A DNA stretch of 64,000 bases, taken from Macrophomina tecta (Eukaryota > Ascomycota > Dothideomycetes > Botryosphaeriales > Botryosphaeriaceae). A program made the position numbers and the translations under genes. The stretch is from NCBI GenBank assembly GCA_024180945.1, contig JAKSGN010000001.1:248001-312000 (forward strand). Direction: 5' to 3'. Under the pieces are notes generated by a model. That model was not told the origin of the DNA. It did no database searches and saw nothing but the letters and a program-made list of their open reading frames with translations. Each line of letters starts with the position of its first letter. The first letter of the stretch is position 1. Positions 20,232-33,838 of the stretch are shown in pieces.

Positions 20232-20819
20232 ATACCTCTAAAATAAAAGTGCGATTCGTAGAAGACTAAGCATAAGTTCCTAGATATAAAGATTAATTTA
20301 TTAGATATTACGATATTCGTTTTTTACTCGTAGTATTTGCTTTTAAATGCTTAGCAAAAGGCGGAAGAGTCTAAGATAGTATATTATATAGCCTTAGGTT
20401 TCTTCTATTATAGCGAATATTATCGTACTAGGCGTACTAGTTGCGATATTAGTAGTCTTAAAGATTTTAACTATTAGTCTTTTTTAGATTCTCTTATATA
20501 CTTACTAATCTTTTTTTTAGTTAAGCGTCTTCGACGTACTCTAGATAAGGTATACTCCAAACGTATAGCCTTTAAGAATTAGTTTTAAAAGGCGGCCTTT
20601 AGTCTTTCTTATACTAAAAAATAGTAGGAGTTACTCGAGCGTTATACTATCTTAATACTATAGCGTAAGTTAGATGCGATTAATATACTTAGAAAATTAG
20701 AAGCGCTAGAGGCTAGAAATACCTCTAACTCTAAAAATACTAAGAAGGGGCGATTATTAAAGCGTTTACGTAGTAATACCTTAGCTAATAACGCTATAGG
20801 GTCGTTCTAGTCTATTAGG
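20232..20819 (+). pseudogene. Antisense accessory ORF of gypsy D, Cys motif and coiled coil
   Basis: A plus-strand frame, opposite to pol, lying between the 3' LTR and the end of pol. It begins at an ATA that aligns with a start codon context (xPLK) and runs 196 codons to the insertion point of gypsy C, interrupted only by TAA/TAG. It contains SEYYRTRRTSCDISS followed by a long Leu/Lys/Arg/Glu-rich stretch of coiled-coil character (KLDAINILRKLEALEARNTS). The copy in O (57493-58140) shares the frame. It was not recognised as a known family. Function unknown; a nucleic-acid-binding role is only a guess from the basic, Cys-containing N-terminal half. Confidence 0.55.
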
Positions 20820-21203
20820 TATTATAGTACTAGCTAGAGGGAATAGAGAAAGAATAGCCCTACTTTCTAAAAAAGATTTTAACCCCTTAAAGTAGGAAAT
20901 TCTTAGTCCGGATTACGCTCTAAAGAGTAGAAGGCGGATCTATTACCTAGCGTACTAATTATAGATTACTCTACTTACTAGATTATAGTAAGCTAGCTAG
21001 TAATTTACTATAATCTAACTAAATATTTTATATATATAGGCTATACTCGTTTATAGTAGATAGGATCCTTATAATTAACTTATTAATTAATTTTTACTCT
21101 AATATTATATGCGACTTTTTTTTATCTATCGCTACGGCCTTCTAAAAGCCTACGCTACTCGACGATACGCCCGACCTCCCCTAGAAAGAGTAACAGCGTA
21201 ACA
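20820..21203 (+). repeat. 5' LTR of gypsy C
   Basis: 384 bp, TG changed to TA at the outer end, CA kept at the inner end (GCGTAACA). Confidence 0.92.
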
Positions 21204-21218
21204 CTTTAACTACTATTC
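21204..21218 (+). promoter_or_regulatory. PBS of gypsy C
   Basis: CTTTAACTACTATTC directly after the LTR. No tRNA 3'-end match. TTAACTA (21206-21212) is complementary to TAGTTAA in the 3' LTR at 27927-27933, downstream of a TATATATA box. Confidence 0.5.
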
Positions 21219-21229
21219 TATAGGTACCG

Positions 21230-22610
21230 GAGGTAATTACCTAGTAAAAAATACTAACTATAAATAATAAGAATTTCCTACCCTAGTATAACCCCTAAGG
21301 AGAAGACGTACCTATAACCGAAAAATAATTCCTGCCCTAATCTTAATCTTAAGACCCTACATAGGCCCTATACGGGCTTATCTAGAATCTTTAAGCTACT
21401 ATATAGCGCCTTAAACTTAGCTAACGGGAGTAGTTTAAATAAATAGCTCGCCTAATCTAAAATCTAACTCCCGCGACTACTTATCCGATATAGACCCTAA
21501 TAACTAACTAGAAAGTTACGTAAGGACCCGCCTTAAATTCTAAACCTGTAGACCTAGTCGCACCTCTAGCCTTTAAACTAAAAATTAAGGCCCTAGATAT
21601 ATTTAATAGGGCTAGAGGGCAACTAGATAAATTTCTATAATAAATCTGAACGTACTTCTATATATATCGAACCTTCTTTTAAGATAATATCTAGAAGGTA
21701 CTATTCGCTAGCTCCTATCTAAGGAGTAATATCGCTAGATAGTTTAAACTATACTAGATTAACTAGGACGGCACTAAGCTATATAAAGAAACTAAAGAAA
21801 TTATTAATAGTTTTAAAAAATTTACTAAGGTACTACGTACTACGTTTAATAATAAGAATTACTACTAAGATGCCACCTATTAAATCTACCGCCTAAAGTA
21901 AACTAAATTAGCTACTAACTATACTACTTAGTTTTAACTATATGCCTTATACCTTAAATAGGATAATAAGGTCTTATGTATACTCTACTATAAGAGACTT
22001 AAGAACTATATTAAAAATAAATTCGTCTATACTAAGCTATCTACTACGTACTAGAAAATAGTACGTACTATAATCTAGATTAACTTACGTATATATAATT
22101 ATTTCCGGGAGATAGGAAGATTTTCTAGAAATACCGCAAATATCGCCTAACCCCGTAATAGTCTACTACTAGGGAACCCTATAGACCTAGATACTAACTA
22201 ACAAAGAACTCCTCGGCTAGCGCTAAAAGAAGAATAATACTAATGTAAAAAAAGTCTTTACTTCTACTATAGAAAGTATAGATATATTAGTAGAAACTAT
22301 CTAGATAAGTAGACTAATAACTAGTAAACTAACAATAAAAGAACTACCTTAGCTACTAAAGAATAATCTAAAACTTCTAATTATAATACTCTCTACTAGT
22401 TTACTTATAGCATCGAAGCCTGCCTAACTTACTAAAAAGCTAAGAATATAAGCGGATACTATCTAAAAAACTAGAAATACCTACTAAACTAGGGCTATAG
22501 TAGGCGAGCCCCCTACTCTATAGAACTATAGTAGTATTAACCGGAAATACTATAGAACATCTACTAGAGAACGAAGGAAACTCTATAGAATATAAAAACT
22601 ACTAAATTAT
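21230..22610 (+). pseudogene. Gypsy C Gag
   Basis: Decayed plus-strand frame of a gypsy Gag. Near 22255-22310 it reads YFYYRKYRYISRNYLDK, which fits a CCHC knuckle (CX2CX4HX4C) in which Cys became Tyr and His became Tyr by RIP. Upstream residues are Gag-like but too degraded to number. In the intact family this protein forms the particle shell and binds RNA. Confidence 0.65.
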
Positions 22611-23705
22611 TATAATAAAGATTAATAAATAATAAACGCTTATTCTTATTAACTTAGTATTATAAGAAAACTATATCTTAAACTAATTTATAAAAAAAGC
22701 TAACCTAAAGCCCCGAGAAAAGAACTAACCCTATTAGCTAAGAATAGTTAATAGATTACCTAGCTTCTTTAGAGATAGAAAGGTAATTATCGAAACCCTA
22801 AAACTAATTTTTAAATATAAAGACTATAGAGAATATATCTATCTAGACGTTACTAAGATTTTTAAGTATAATATTATTCTTAGCATCCCTTAGTAAAAGA
22901 AATAGAAAGTATAATATAACTAGAATAACGGAGAAATTATTCTTAAGTCTAGAGAATAAAATTAAAAAGAACTAGAATAGAAACTATATACTATAGCTAA
23001 ATCTATTATCTACGTAAGTCTAATCTCGAAAGCTATACTAGAAAGAATACAAAAGAAGAGATAAGTAATTAGAATAATATAGTACCACCCTACTACTACG
23101 AATAAAGAACGAACCTAATAGATTAGCGCTACTAAACGAGAAGAACTAGACTACCTAATACTTATAGAAAAAGATAACTCTACTAGAATATATAAATAGT
23201 ATCTTAATAGCGTTTCTAAGAAATACTACTAGTTTAAGAAGATTTTTAGAGAAAAGATTAAAGACACGCTACTAAAATACTAACTATAGAACTATAAGAT
23301 TAATCTAAAACTAGATACTAAACCTTAATTAAGGCTATTATACCTAATATTAGAAAAAGAATTATAAGCGATAAAAGAATACCTAGATTTATTACTAAAA
23401 AAAGAATATATCTAACTCTTCTAGTCTTTAGTAGAATTACCCGTTCTCTTTATACTAAAACTAGGAGATAAGTTATATCTTTACATAGATTATAGATCTT
23501 TAAATAATATTACTATTAAGAACCACTACCCCCTATCCTATATTAATAAACTAAGGAATTACCTCTTAGAAGTACGATTCTTTACTAAACTAGACCTACG
23601 GGACGAATACTATCTTATTTAAATTAAAGAAGAATATAAATAGAAAATTATATTTCAAACCTAATACGGTCTATACGAATATTTAGTAATACTTTTTATA
23701 CTTAT

Positions 23706-24316
23706 TATAAAGCGCTAAGGCTTGGGTAGAGGATTACTAAGCTATATTATAAATAATATAGCCTAGTAGGCAGTCGGAAGGAGATAATTCTCTAAGAGAG
23801 AAGTAGATAGGAGATTTAATAAAGAAGAATAAAAGGGGAAGTAAAAGATAGAATAAAGCTTTTATTAGCTTATATCTCGTTTCTTAGTATTGCGCGTCTT
23901 AAAGAACGAAACTACGGTGCTATCTAGAGCTCTTTATATATACTTATTCCTTATATAAGTAGATCCTTCTAGATATACCGTATTAGAAATCCATCGAGGG
24001 TGATTTATAAGAAATAAGATTCTAGCCCCAATCCTTATCCGTTTTACATAATTTTTATATCGTAATAACTGGAAATGATTGAACTTTTATAATGTATAAA
24101 AGGAATTTTAGTAGGGGTTATACCCGTTTAGTTATTAGTTAGTGAAGTAGGGTGGCGAATTTTACTACCTCGGTTTACCACCGTGGTTTGCTACCGCAGT
24201 TTGCCACTGCTATAACTCCGAGGTATATTCGTTATATACCTTAGGTAGTATTCTAATACCTAAGGTAATATATTAATAAGCTACGCTTATATAAGCTTAC
24301 TTATTAATATTTAACA
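23706..24316 (+). mobile_element. Solo LTR Q inside gypsy C RT
   Basis: 611 bp with ends TA (from TG) and CA and direct repeat CTTAT at 23701-23705 and 24317-24321. Removing it restores the RT frame (LLINTSTTF). It is less AT-rich than its host. It has a TATAAAAGG box near 24095, three tandem 13-bp units at 24169-24207, and two short inverted repeats before its end. It does not match other LTRs in the window, so it is a separate family. Confidence 0.75.
24169..24207 (+). repeat. Three tandem 13-bp units in LTR Q
   Basis: Units CTCGGTTTACCAC, CGTGGTTTGCTAC and CGCAGTTTGCCAC. They lie about 70-110 bp downstream of the TATA box. Confidence 0.75.
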
Positions 24317-27300
24317 CTTATTAACACCTCTACTACGTTTTAAGCCCTTATTAACTACGTTCTACAGGAATACCTAGATAAATTTTATATAGCTTACCTT
24401 AACGATATTCTAATTTACTCGGAAACCCTAGAAGAATATAAGGAATATATATTTAAGATTCTCTAGAAACTACTTAAATATAGCCTCTTAGTTAAACTAA
24501 AAAAATATACCTTCTATACCTAGAAGGTTAAATTCCTAAACTTTATTATTAAACTAAGAAAAGTAGTTATAGATCTAAGAAAGATAAAAGATATTCTAAA
24601 ATAGCCCGAACTAAGAAACGTTAAAGAAGTATAAGTTTTTCTAGAATTTACTAACTTCTATTAGTAGTTTATCGAATGATACTTCTATATAGCTAAATCG
24701 CTAATTTAACTTACCTAAAAAGATATTTTATTTACCTAGAAAGAACTATAATAGAAAGCGTTTAACTAACTTAAAAAAGCCTTCATAGAAGCCCCTATAT
24801 TAATTATATTTAATTTTAATAAGCCTCTCTATCTCGAAACTAACGTATTTAAATATACTATTAGCGCTACTCTTAGCTAGCTAGATAATAAGAAAAGATT
24901 ATATTCTATCGTGTACTACTCTTATAAAATATTACCTATAGAACTTAACTACGAGATATACGATAAAGAACTACTCGCGATTATTATAGTATTTAAGAAA
25001 TAGCGATATTACCTTAAGAAAACTAACTACAAAATTATAATATATTTAGATTATAAGAACCTAGAATACTTTATAACTACTAAGATATTAAATAGAAGAT
25101 AAGTACGATAGATAGAATAACTTACCTTCTTCTACTTTAAAATCTACTACCGTAAAGAAAATAAAAATAGTAAAGTAGATATACTTAGCTGTAGAGCTAA
25201 TTATATAAAAGAAAAGCTAGAATTATTACTAATAGTACTTAGGTAAAATAATAATAGTATATTAGGTTCTAACTGCCCCTAAATTATTAAAGAACTTAAC
25301 GTACTATAAAAAGAATAAATACTAGTATCTATTATAAGACTAGAAAGCCCTATTAATAATAATAAACCCCTAAGAGCCCTAATACCCGAATAGAAACCCG
25401 AAGACGATAAGAAACTATAAGATAAAGAACCTATAACTATACTAAAAGAAAATATAAAAGAAGTAGTAAATAAAGAAAAAGATAATACTACTACTTAAAA
25501 ATAAATTATTTAAAAAAAATATAATAATAACCCGCTATTTTAGAAACTACTATAACGAATAGATATCCCTAAATATAATAACCCTAACCTAGTCTAAGAT
25601 TATAAAGGTAATATACTATTCCGCGGAAAAATCTACGTACTAATACCTCTACGTAAATAACTAACTAAGAAATACTATAAATCTATAGTTTATAAATATC
25701 TAGAAATAATAAGAACCTTAGAACGACTTATAAGATATTTCTATTTTTTCTAAATAAGAAAAATAGTAGAAAAAGTTATCTAGAAATATAATAAATATAT
25801 AAAGAATAAAGCGGTACGATACGTACTATATAAATAGCTATAGCTTATTATAACGCTAACTAAATCCTAGAAATTGGTTATAATAGACTTTATTACTAAC
25901 CTACTAATTTTAGTAGACCCCGTAACTAAAATATAATATAACTCTATTCTAGTTATCGTCGACCGTCTAATAAAATAGATATACTTTATTTCTTATAATA
26001 AGAAAATTAAAGTAGAGGGCTATGCCTATCTCTTTCTTAGATATATTTTTACCTACTATAGAATGCCTAAAGAACTAATTATAGACTAAAACCTATAATT
26101 TAGAGCTAAGTTCTAGTAAACCTTAGTTTATAAACTAGAAACTAAATATAAAATATTAATAATAGTATACCCGCAAACTGATAAATAAACGGAATAAACG
26201 AACTAGATGCTAGAGTAGTACCTAAGATTCTATTTAAATTATAGATAAAATAACTAGGTTAAACTTCTACTACTAGCCTAATACGCGTATAATAGTATAT
26301 TAATAAAAGCTATATAAACTACGCCCTTCTACGCTAATTATAGTTTCGACTCTACCGCCTTCGAAGAACCCTAGATCTATGAAATACTCGCCTAAAAAGC
26401 TATACTTAAGATAGATTAGCTATGCGAATTATACTAAGAACTAACTTAAGATATTAAATTTACCATATATCGAATAGCTATATAGTATAATAGATAGTAC
26501 TAGGCATCGCTACCTCTAAAGAAGGGGAATAAAGTCTAGCTTTTTAGAAAAAATATTAAAACTATATAATTAAATGATAAATTAGACTATAAGAAAATTA
26601 GACCCTACTAGATTAAGAAAAAACTTTTATCTATTTTCTTTAAACTTAAATTACTAGAATAAGTAGGTATATATCTAGTTTTCTATATCTTTTTACTCGA
26701 ACCCATATATAGTAACGCCGAACCTAATCTAGAAATTAAAATATATTCTAATAACGCTAATAGAGAATAGCTAGTAGAGAAAATCCTTAATATAGACTAG
26801 ATTAATAGTTAATATAAGTACCTTATTAAATAGAAAAAAACGGACCCCGCTAAAAATTTTTAAAAACTTTTATAGAAACTAGTCTTTTATCTTAACTATA
26901 AAGAACTTATCTAGAAATACTACTAATAAAATTCTAACTATCTAAACCTAGAGTATTCTTCTACGACGTAAAACCTAGAGAAGGTATTAAGAATACTTAA
27001 AACTAGTCTATTAGTATCTCTTAAGAAACCGCCCCGTTAGAACTTACTACGTTACTACTATCTAAACTTAATAGCTATACTATATACGCTTTCTTAAGCT
27101 CTAGCTTTTCTAAGAATAATAAATTCTAATATACTATTTTATGCTTCTAATTATTAAGAAACTACTTCTACTACTCTAAATGCTCTAAACGGGCTATAGA
27201 AGTAAGAAGGGAGTTTTAAGCCACCTTTAAAACCTACTAAGAAGTAGATAGGGCCTTAGTAGTAGCTAAATATTTTCTATAAAGGCGATCGCGCTTTCGA

Positions 27301-27674
27301 TTAACCAAGTTCTCTATAACTATTAATAACTACTTACTAAGAAATAGAAGAACCTATAATCTTAAACTAAAATACTCTAAACGTTATAGCTATAACCCTA
27401 ACGGATATACTTAGAATAACGAGAAGATAAAGTTCCTAGCTTTTTTTTTAGTAATATTTTATACTCCTTACCCTTCTTATAGTAGTAATTATAGGAAGGT
27501 ATAATAATAACTTCTAAACGAGCGATATAAGTAGCTAAATTACGACGCTTAGAGAACTTATAACTAGATATCGCGAAATAAAATTAGAAATAAGTAATAA
27601 AATAAATAAAAAAGAACTACTCTATACTTATAGCTTTAAACTTTCGGGCTAAAAGTCGCCTAGAGGGGGGATAG

Positions 27675-28058
27675 TATTATAATACTAGCTAGAGGGGACT
27701 AAGAAAGAATAGCTCTACTCTTTAGAAAAGACTTTAACCCCTTAGAGTAGAAAATTCTTAGTCCGGATTACGCCCTAAAGGGTAGAAGGCGAATCTATTA
27801 CCTAGTATACTAACTATAGATTACTTAACTTACTAGATTACGATAAGCTAGCTAGTAATTTACTATAATCTAACTAAATATTCTATATATATAGGCTATA
27901 CTCATTTATAGTAGATAGAACTCTTATAGTTAACTTATTAATTAATTCTTATTCTAATATTACGTGCGATTCTTTTCTATCTATCGCTATAGCTCCCTAA
28001 AAGCCTACGCTATCTAACGATACGCCCGACCTCCTCTAAAAAGAGTAATAGCGTAATA
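27675..28058 (+). repeat. 3' LTR of gypsy C
   Basis: 384 bp, preceded by the purine tract AGAGGGGGGATAG at 27662-27674. Confidence 0.93.
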
Positions 28059-28063
28059 TTAGG

Positions 28064-30771
28064 TCTTCTAGCATTAGTTTAGGTTTTATACCCCCCGAGG
28101 ATTCTAGTCTAGTTAATTAGGTATGGTTATTTTTATTTTCTAAGTTCGATTTCGGGTCCTTCATATATAATAAGTCGGCGGTGTTAATCGATCTAGGTTT
28201 CGGCGATAAAACTTATTAATAAGTTTTTAATAGTTATATAGTTCTAGTAGTTTTTAGGTATTATTCTAGTCTTCTTTCTATTTAAGGAGGTATCGGAACT
28301 AACTATTAATATAGCTACTATTTAGAATCTATTCTATATTCTAGTCTATATTTTTATTAGCGTTTAGATTTTCTGGTAGTATTTCTTTTGTTTAGTGTAA
28401 TAGCGTAGCGTTTTCTAGTACTGGTTTAAGAAGTAAGACATAAAATATAGAGTATATTCGTATAATATTAGATAGTCTAAGATAGAAATTAACTTTTCTA
28501 ATCTATTCTTTAATTTTAAATGGTCCGATTTTCTTAAAGTCTAATTTATTATTCGGCTATTTTATCTTAATATTTTTTTTAAGAAGGTAAACTTTATTCT
28601 TTTTCTTTAGCTTTAGTACCTCCTAGTGCTGTTTATTATAGTATTTATCTATTTATAGAGCTATAAATTTAAGGTCTAGATATAGTTATTTATAGAGTAC
28701 CTTTAGTTAGTCTACTTTAAGAATTTCTTTTTAGGCTAGAAATTTGCTTAGTATAGACTCTTTATAAGCTATAGGCTTATAACCGTAGTTAGCGTAGAAC
28801 GGGAATTTTTATATAGCTAATACTTTCGAGCTATTATATACGAACTATATAAGTAGTAGTAGCTTGACCTAATTATCTTATATATAGTTAAGGTAATAGC
28901 GTAAGTATTATTTTAGCATTTAATTTATCCGTTTTATCTATTCGTCTATTTAGGGATATACCGTAGTTAAAAGCTTATACTTAGCTCTAAGCTAGCGGGT
29001 AAGAGTCTACTAGAATTAAAATATAAATAGCTAATCTTTATTTAATACGAGCTCTTCTAGTAATCTATAGTTACTAAAGATTATTCTAAGGAACGTATAG
29101 GTGAGTTCTTCCGCATTTACTATCTTAAGATATAGTAAGTAGTATATATACTTTATTATTCTATTAACGATAACTAGGATTAAGTTATACTTAATCTTAG
29201 TAAGCGGTTCTTCTAACTTAGATAGGTCCGTAATAAAGTCTAGTAAAATAGATTACTAAGGGCACTTTAATACTAGTAACGGCTATAGTAGTTTATAGGG
29301 TATATATCTCGCGGCCTTACTTCTAATATAAAAGTTATATTATGAGACTACCTATTAAACTATTCTTTTTAGTCTTAGAAAGTAGTAGCTTCTTATAACT
29401 TACTTTATTATTTTATCTATTCTTTAATAGCTGTATACTAGGGTTTTATATATATTCTTTACGAGCTTTTCCCGTAGTTTAACCGAAACGTAGACTAATT
29501 CTAAAAATAGAATTATACTATCTATATTTCTAGTTACTTATAGGTCGTTATCGAGTTTTCTAATTTTTTAAGCTATTATATTATTTACGTAGGCTTCTTA
29601 GATCTTCTACTTTTATTTATTACCTTCGAGGCGTATTACTAGGGCGAATAGTCTAACTAGAATAAGCGAGTCGCCTAGTTCTTTCTTAAGCTACGTTTAT
29701 TCTAGGCTATAAATAGCTATAATCTAGTAGCTACGGCTAGTAGGTATAAAAGACCTATTCTTTTATATATTAAATATTATAGGTTACGGACCTAGCTTTT
29801 CTTTAATATAGTCGGCTCGTCTACTTAGCGTATTTACATAGGTATTTTCGGATTCCTTTCTATAGATAATCTTTATATTATAAAATACTAGCTCTTTAGC
29901 CTATTAAACCTATTATTAGTTTAATTTCTTAGTAGTAGTAAAGTGCGAGAGGTTTTTATAGTTATAGTAGACTATAATCTAGTATTTAGCATCTTTAAGA
30001 TAGTATCTCTATTCTTTAAAAGCTATAACTATAGCTAAGAGTTCTTTATTATAGATATTATAGTTTTTTTTAGTAGGTATTATTTTTCTTAAGTAGTAGG
30101 CGATAGAATATAGTTAGCCTTCTTTATCTAGCTAACTAAGTACGGCTTCTATAGCATAGTCTAAAGCATTAGTCTCTACCATAATTAGTAGATTCGGGTT
30201 ATAGAGCCCTAGAACTAGTACTTCCGTAAATATCTACTTTAGTAAGTTAAACGCTCGTTACTATCTTTCTTTCTATATAAACCTATATTCTTTTTTAGTA
30301 ATATTTATTAGAGGTACCGCTATTTTAGCGTAGTTTATAATAAACTTCTAATAGAAGTTAGTAAATCTAAGAAAGAATTATACTTCTTTAATAGTTTATA
30401 GTATTAGCTAGTCTTTAATTACGTCTAGTTTCTTATTATCTATACTAATATATCCCGGGATAATAATAAACCTAAGGTACTCTATTTTCTATATATATAA
30501 TTCGCTTTTTTTTAGGGCTACTTAGAGGTTTCGTTTATCTAGTATCTATAGGACTTTTCTTATATACTTAGTATATTCTTTAAGCGTTTCTAAGTATATT
30601 AAAATATTATCTAGGTAAGCCAAAGCAAATATATTTAAATACAAATATAGTATATTATTAACTAAGCTCTAGAAGATAGCCGGTATATTAGTAAGCCTAA
30701 AGAGTATTACTATATATTTATAGTATTTAAGTCTTATTTAAAATGTTATTTTCTACTCTTTCTCTTTCTTA
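28064..30771 (-). pseudogene. Gypsy D Pol (chromodomain, integrase, RNase H, part of RT)
   Basis: Minus-strand pol remnant colinear with O (58081-60770). The chromodomain lies near 28200-28380, integrase around 28480-29350, RNase H around 29560-30200, and RT with a YLDN motif (from YLDD) near 30590-30630. It stops inside RT at the junction with the truncated C copy. Broken by TAA/TAG throughout. Confidence 0.75.
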
Positions 30772-33137
30772 ATAAATATCTAAAAATAATAGAAATCTTA
30801 AAATAACTTATAAGATACTTCTACTTTTTCTAAATAAAAAAAATAGTAGAAAAAGTTATCTAGAAGTATAATAAATATATAAAGAATAAAGTAATATAAT
30901 ATATATTATATAAATAACTATAGCTTATTATAATACTAACTAAATTCTAGAAATTAATTATAATAGACTTTATTACTAACCTACTAGTTTTAGTAGATTC
31001 TATAATAAAAATATAATATAACGCTATTTTAGTTATCGTAGACTATTTAATAAAATAGATATACTTTATTTCTTATAATAAGAAAATTAAAGTAAAGAAC
31101 TATACTTATTTTTTTTAAATATATCTTTATCTACTATAGAATACCTAAAGAACTAATTATAAACTAAAATCTATAATTTAGAGTTTAATTCTAGTAAACC
31201 TTAGTCTATAAGCTAGGAACTAAATATAAGATATTAATAATAGTATACTCATAAACTAATAAATAAAAAAAATAAACTAACTAGATATTAAAGTAGTATC
31301 TAAAATTCTATTTAAACTATAAATAAAATAACTAGGTTAAACTTCTACTACTAGCCTAATATATATATAATAGTATAGTAATAAAAGCTATATAAACTAC
31401 GCTCTTTTATACTAACTATAGATTTAATCCTACTATCTTTAGAAAATTCTAAATCTATAAAGTACTTACCTAAAAAGCTATACTTAGAATAGACTAGCTA
31501 CGCGAACTATACTAAGAACTAGCTTAAAATATTAAATTTACTATATATTAAATAGCTATATACTATAATAAATGGCGCTAGGCATCGCCGCTTCTAAAGA
31601 AAGAAAATAAAGTCTAGCTTTTTAAAAAAAGTATTAAAATAATATAATTAAATAATAAATTAGATTATAAAAAAATTAAATTCTATTAAATTAAGAAAAA
31701 ATATTTATTTATTTTCTTTAAACTTAAATTACTAGAATAAGTAAATATATATCTAGTTTTTTATATTTTCTTAGTCGAACCTATATATAGTAATATTAAA
31801 CCTAATCTAGAAATTAAAATATACCTTAATAATACTAATAGGAAATAGCTAGTAGAGAAAATCTTTAATAAAAACTAAATTAATAATTAATTTAAGTATC
31901 TTATTAAATAGAAAAAAATAAATCTCGCTAAAATCTTTTAAAAATTTTTATAAAAGCTAGTTTCTTATCTTAACTATAAAGAACTTATCTAGAAATACTA
32001 CTAATAAAACTTTAATTATCTAAACCTAGAGTATTTTTCTATAATATAAAACTAAGAGAAAATATTAAGAATATTTAAAACTAGTCTATTAATATCCTCT
32101 AAGAAACTACTCTATTAAAACTTACTATATTATTATTATTTAAACTTAATAGCTATATTATATATATCTTTTTAAGCTCTAGCTCTTCTAAAAATAATAA
32201 ATTCTAATATACTATTTTATACTTTTAACTATTAAGAAACTACTTTTATTACTCTAAGTATTCTAAATAAGCTATAAAAGTAAGAAGAAAGTTTTAAGAT
32301 ATTTTTAAAGTCTACTAAGAAGTAAATAAGATCTTAGTAATAGCTAAATATTTTTTATAAAGATAATTATACTTTTAAATAATTAAGTTTTCTATAACTA
32401 TTAATAACTACTTACTAAGAACTAGAAGAACCTATAATCTTAAATTAAAATACTCTAAATATTATAGCTATAACCCTAGCGAATATACTTAGAATAATAA
32501 GAAGATAAAGTTTTTAATTTTTTTTCTAGTAGTATTTTATACTTCTTATTCTTCTTATAATAGTAAATATAGAAAGGTATAACGATAACTTCTAGATAAG
32601 CGATATAAGTAGCTAAATTATAGTACTTAGTAGACTTATAACTAGATATTATAAAATAAAGTTTAAAGTAAATAATAAAATAAATAAAAAAAAAACTATA
32701 TTATACTTATAACTTTAGACTTTTAGGTTAAAAGTCACCTAGAGAAAAAATAGTATTATAATACTAGCTAGAGAAAATAAAGAAAGAATAGTTCTACTTT
32801 TTAAAAAAAACTCTAATCTCTTAGAATAAAAAATTCTTAGCTTAGATTACACTTTAAAGAATAAAAGATAAATTTATTATTTAGTATACTAACTATAGAT
32901 TACTTAGCTTACTAGATTATAGTAAACTAGCTAGTAATCTACTATAATCTAACTAAATATTCTATATATATAGACTATATTTATTTATAGTATATAGAAT
33001 TCTTATAGTTTACTTATTAATTAATTTATATTTTAACTATATATATAAATCTTTTTTACCTATTATAATAGCCTCTAAAAAATCTAAGCTATCTAATAAT
33101 ATATCTAATCTCTTCTAGAAAGAGTAATAGTATAATA
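30772..33137 (+). mobile_element. Truncated second copy of gypsy C (C2)
   Basis: Plus strand, aligned with 25690-28058 of C: integrase, chromodomain and the 3' LTR only. It is more RIP-decayed than C. The 5' break abuts gypsy D in its RT. Confidence 0.88.
32754..33137 (+). repeat. 3' LTR of C2
   Basis: 384 bp, same length as the LTRs of C. Confidence 0.9.
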
Positions 33138-33440
33138 GTTATAGAGTTATAAAACTCTATATATAGCTTATAAAGATTCTTAAGCTTAGAAATATAAATC
33201 TAGACTTTCTTCTAGGTTTAAAGAGTATAAGTAGCTTAATTATCCCGGAAATTATATTATACTAAGGTCTATATAAGTCTAATAGTACGGACTTTATTTA
33301 CATATAATTCTAGAATAAGGGTAAAAAAGTTAAAAAGCGGCTAGAGATTTATAAAGAAGAATCTACTAGTCTAATATTATATATATATAGCTTTAGACTA
33401 CCTATAAGAGAGTAAGTATTAATTTAGAATAAAATATTTA
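33138..33440. other. Decayed spacer between C2 and copia H
   Basis: About 300 bp of AT-rich sequence with a few less decayed patches. No family was recognised. Confidence 0.5.
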
Positions 33441-33693
33441 TATTAGAATAAGTAGTATAATAGCTTAATTAATAATAAAAAAATTAATTAGAATAAGTAG
33501 TATATCTAGTAGAGAAAGGCCATATAGGCTTTTCTTATATTTATTCTACCTACTAGAATAAAAAGAGTATATAACTTACTTATCTACTAAGATAAGTATA
33601 TAACGAGTATAAGATATAACTAAATCTAAAATACTACTAAATTAAATATTCTAATAACTTAGTAAAAGCTATATATACATAATTAATCTAATA
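33441..33693 (-). repeat. 3' LTR of copia H
   Basis: 253 bp, both ends RIP-mutated. It carries the A-type end plus a segment equivalent to the start of the copia B LTR. Confidence 0.88.
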
Positions 33694-33838
33694 TACCCTC
33701 TTTACGTAATACCTATTTAGGGAGTAGGTAATAAAAAGAAATAAAAATAAAATAGATAACTAAATAAGTATTAAACTTATAAACTTACTTAAAGTAGGTA
33801 GTTAAATTCTAAAATAAAGAAATAATAAAATATGTTTT

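Larger units (their letters stand above)
22611..27170 (+). pseudogene. Gypsy C Pol with chromodomain, split by solo LTR Q
   Basis: Plus-strand frame broken by TAA/TAG. Protease region about 22611-22930. RT about 23290-24700, with YGLYEYLV before and ALINYVLQEYLDKF...YLNDILIYSE after the Q insertion; the catalytic YLDD reads YLND. RNase H about 24760-25200. Integrase about 25560-26400, including a GPY-type region later. A chromodomain (LVEKILN...YKYLIKxKKT-type residues, about 26740-26870) marks it as a chromovirus; in the family this domain steers integration to heterochromatin. It ends near 27170, leaving about 0.5 kb before the 3' LTR. Confidence 0.8.
20820..28058 (+). mobile_element. Ty3/gypsy chromovirus C, full length, decayed
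   Basis: 7239 bp, with two 384-bp LTRs and target duplication TTAGG. The plus-strand order is gag, protease, RT, RNase H, integrase, chromodomain, purine tract. It is inserted in the antisense ORF of gypsy D. The RT is split by solo LTR Q. Extreme AT richness and many TAA/TAG codons show heavy RIP. Confidence 0.93.
19397..30771 (-). mobile_element. Ty3/gypsy element D, 5' truncated, hosting gypsy C
   Basis: Minus-strand chromovirus of the same family as N and O. It has a 730-bp 3' LTR, an antisense open frame and pol back to the RT domain. Gypsy C is inserted at 20820 with duplication TTAGG (20815-20819 and 28059-28063). Similarity to O stops at about 30771, where sequence switches to a truncated plus-strand copy of C; this is a deletion or recombination junction rather than an LTR end. 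Confidence 0.85.
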
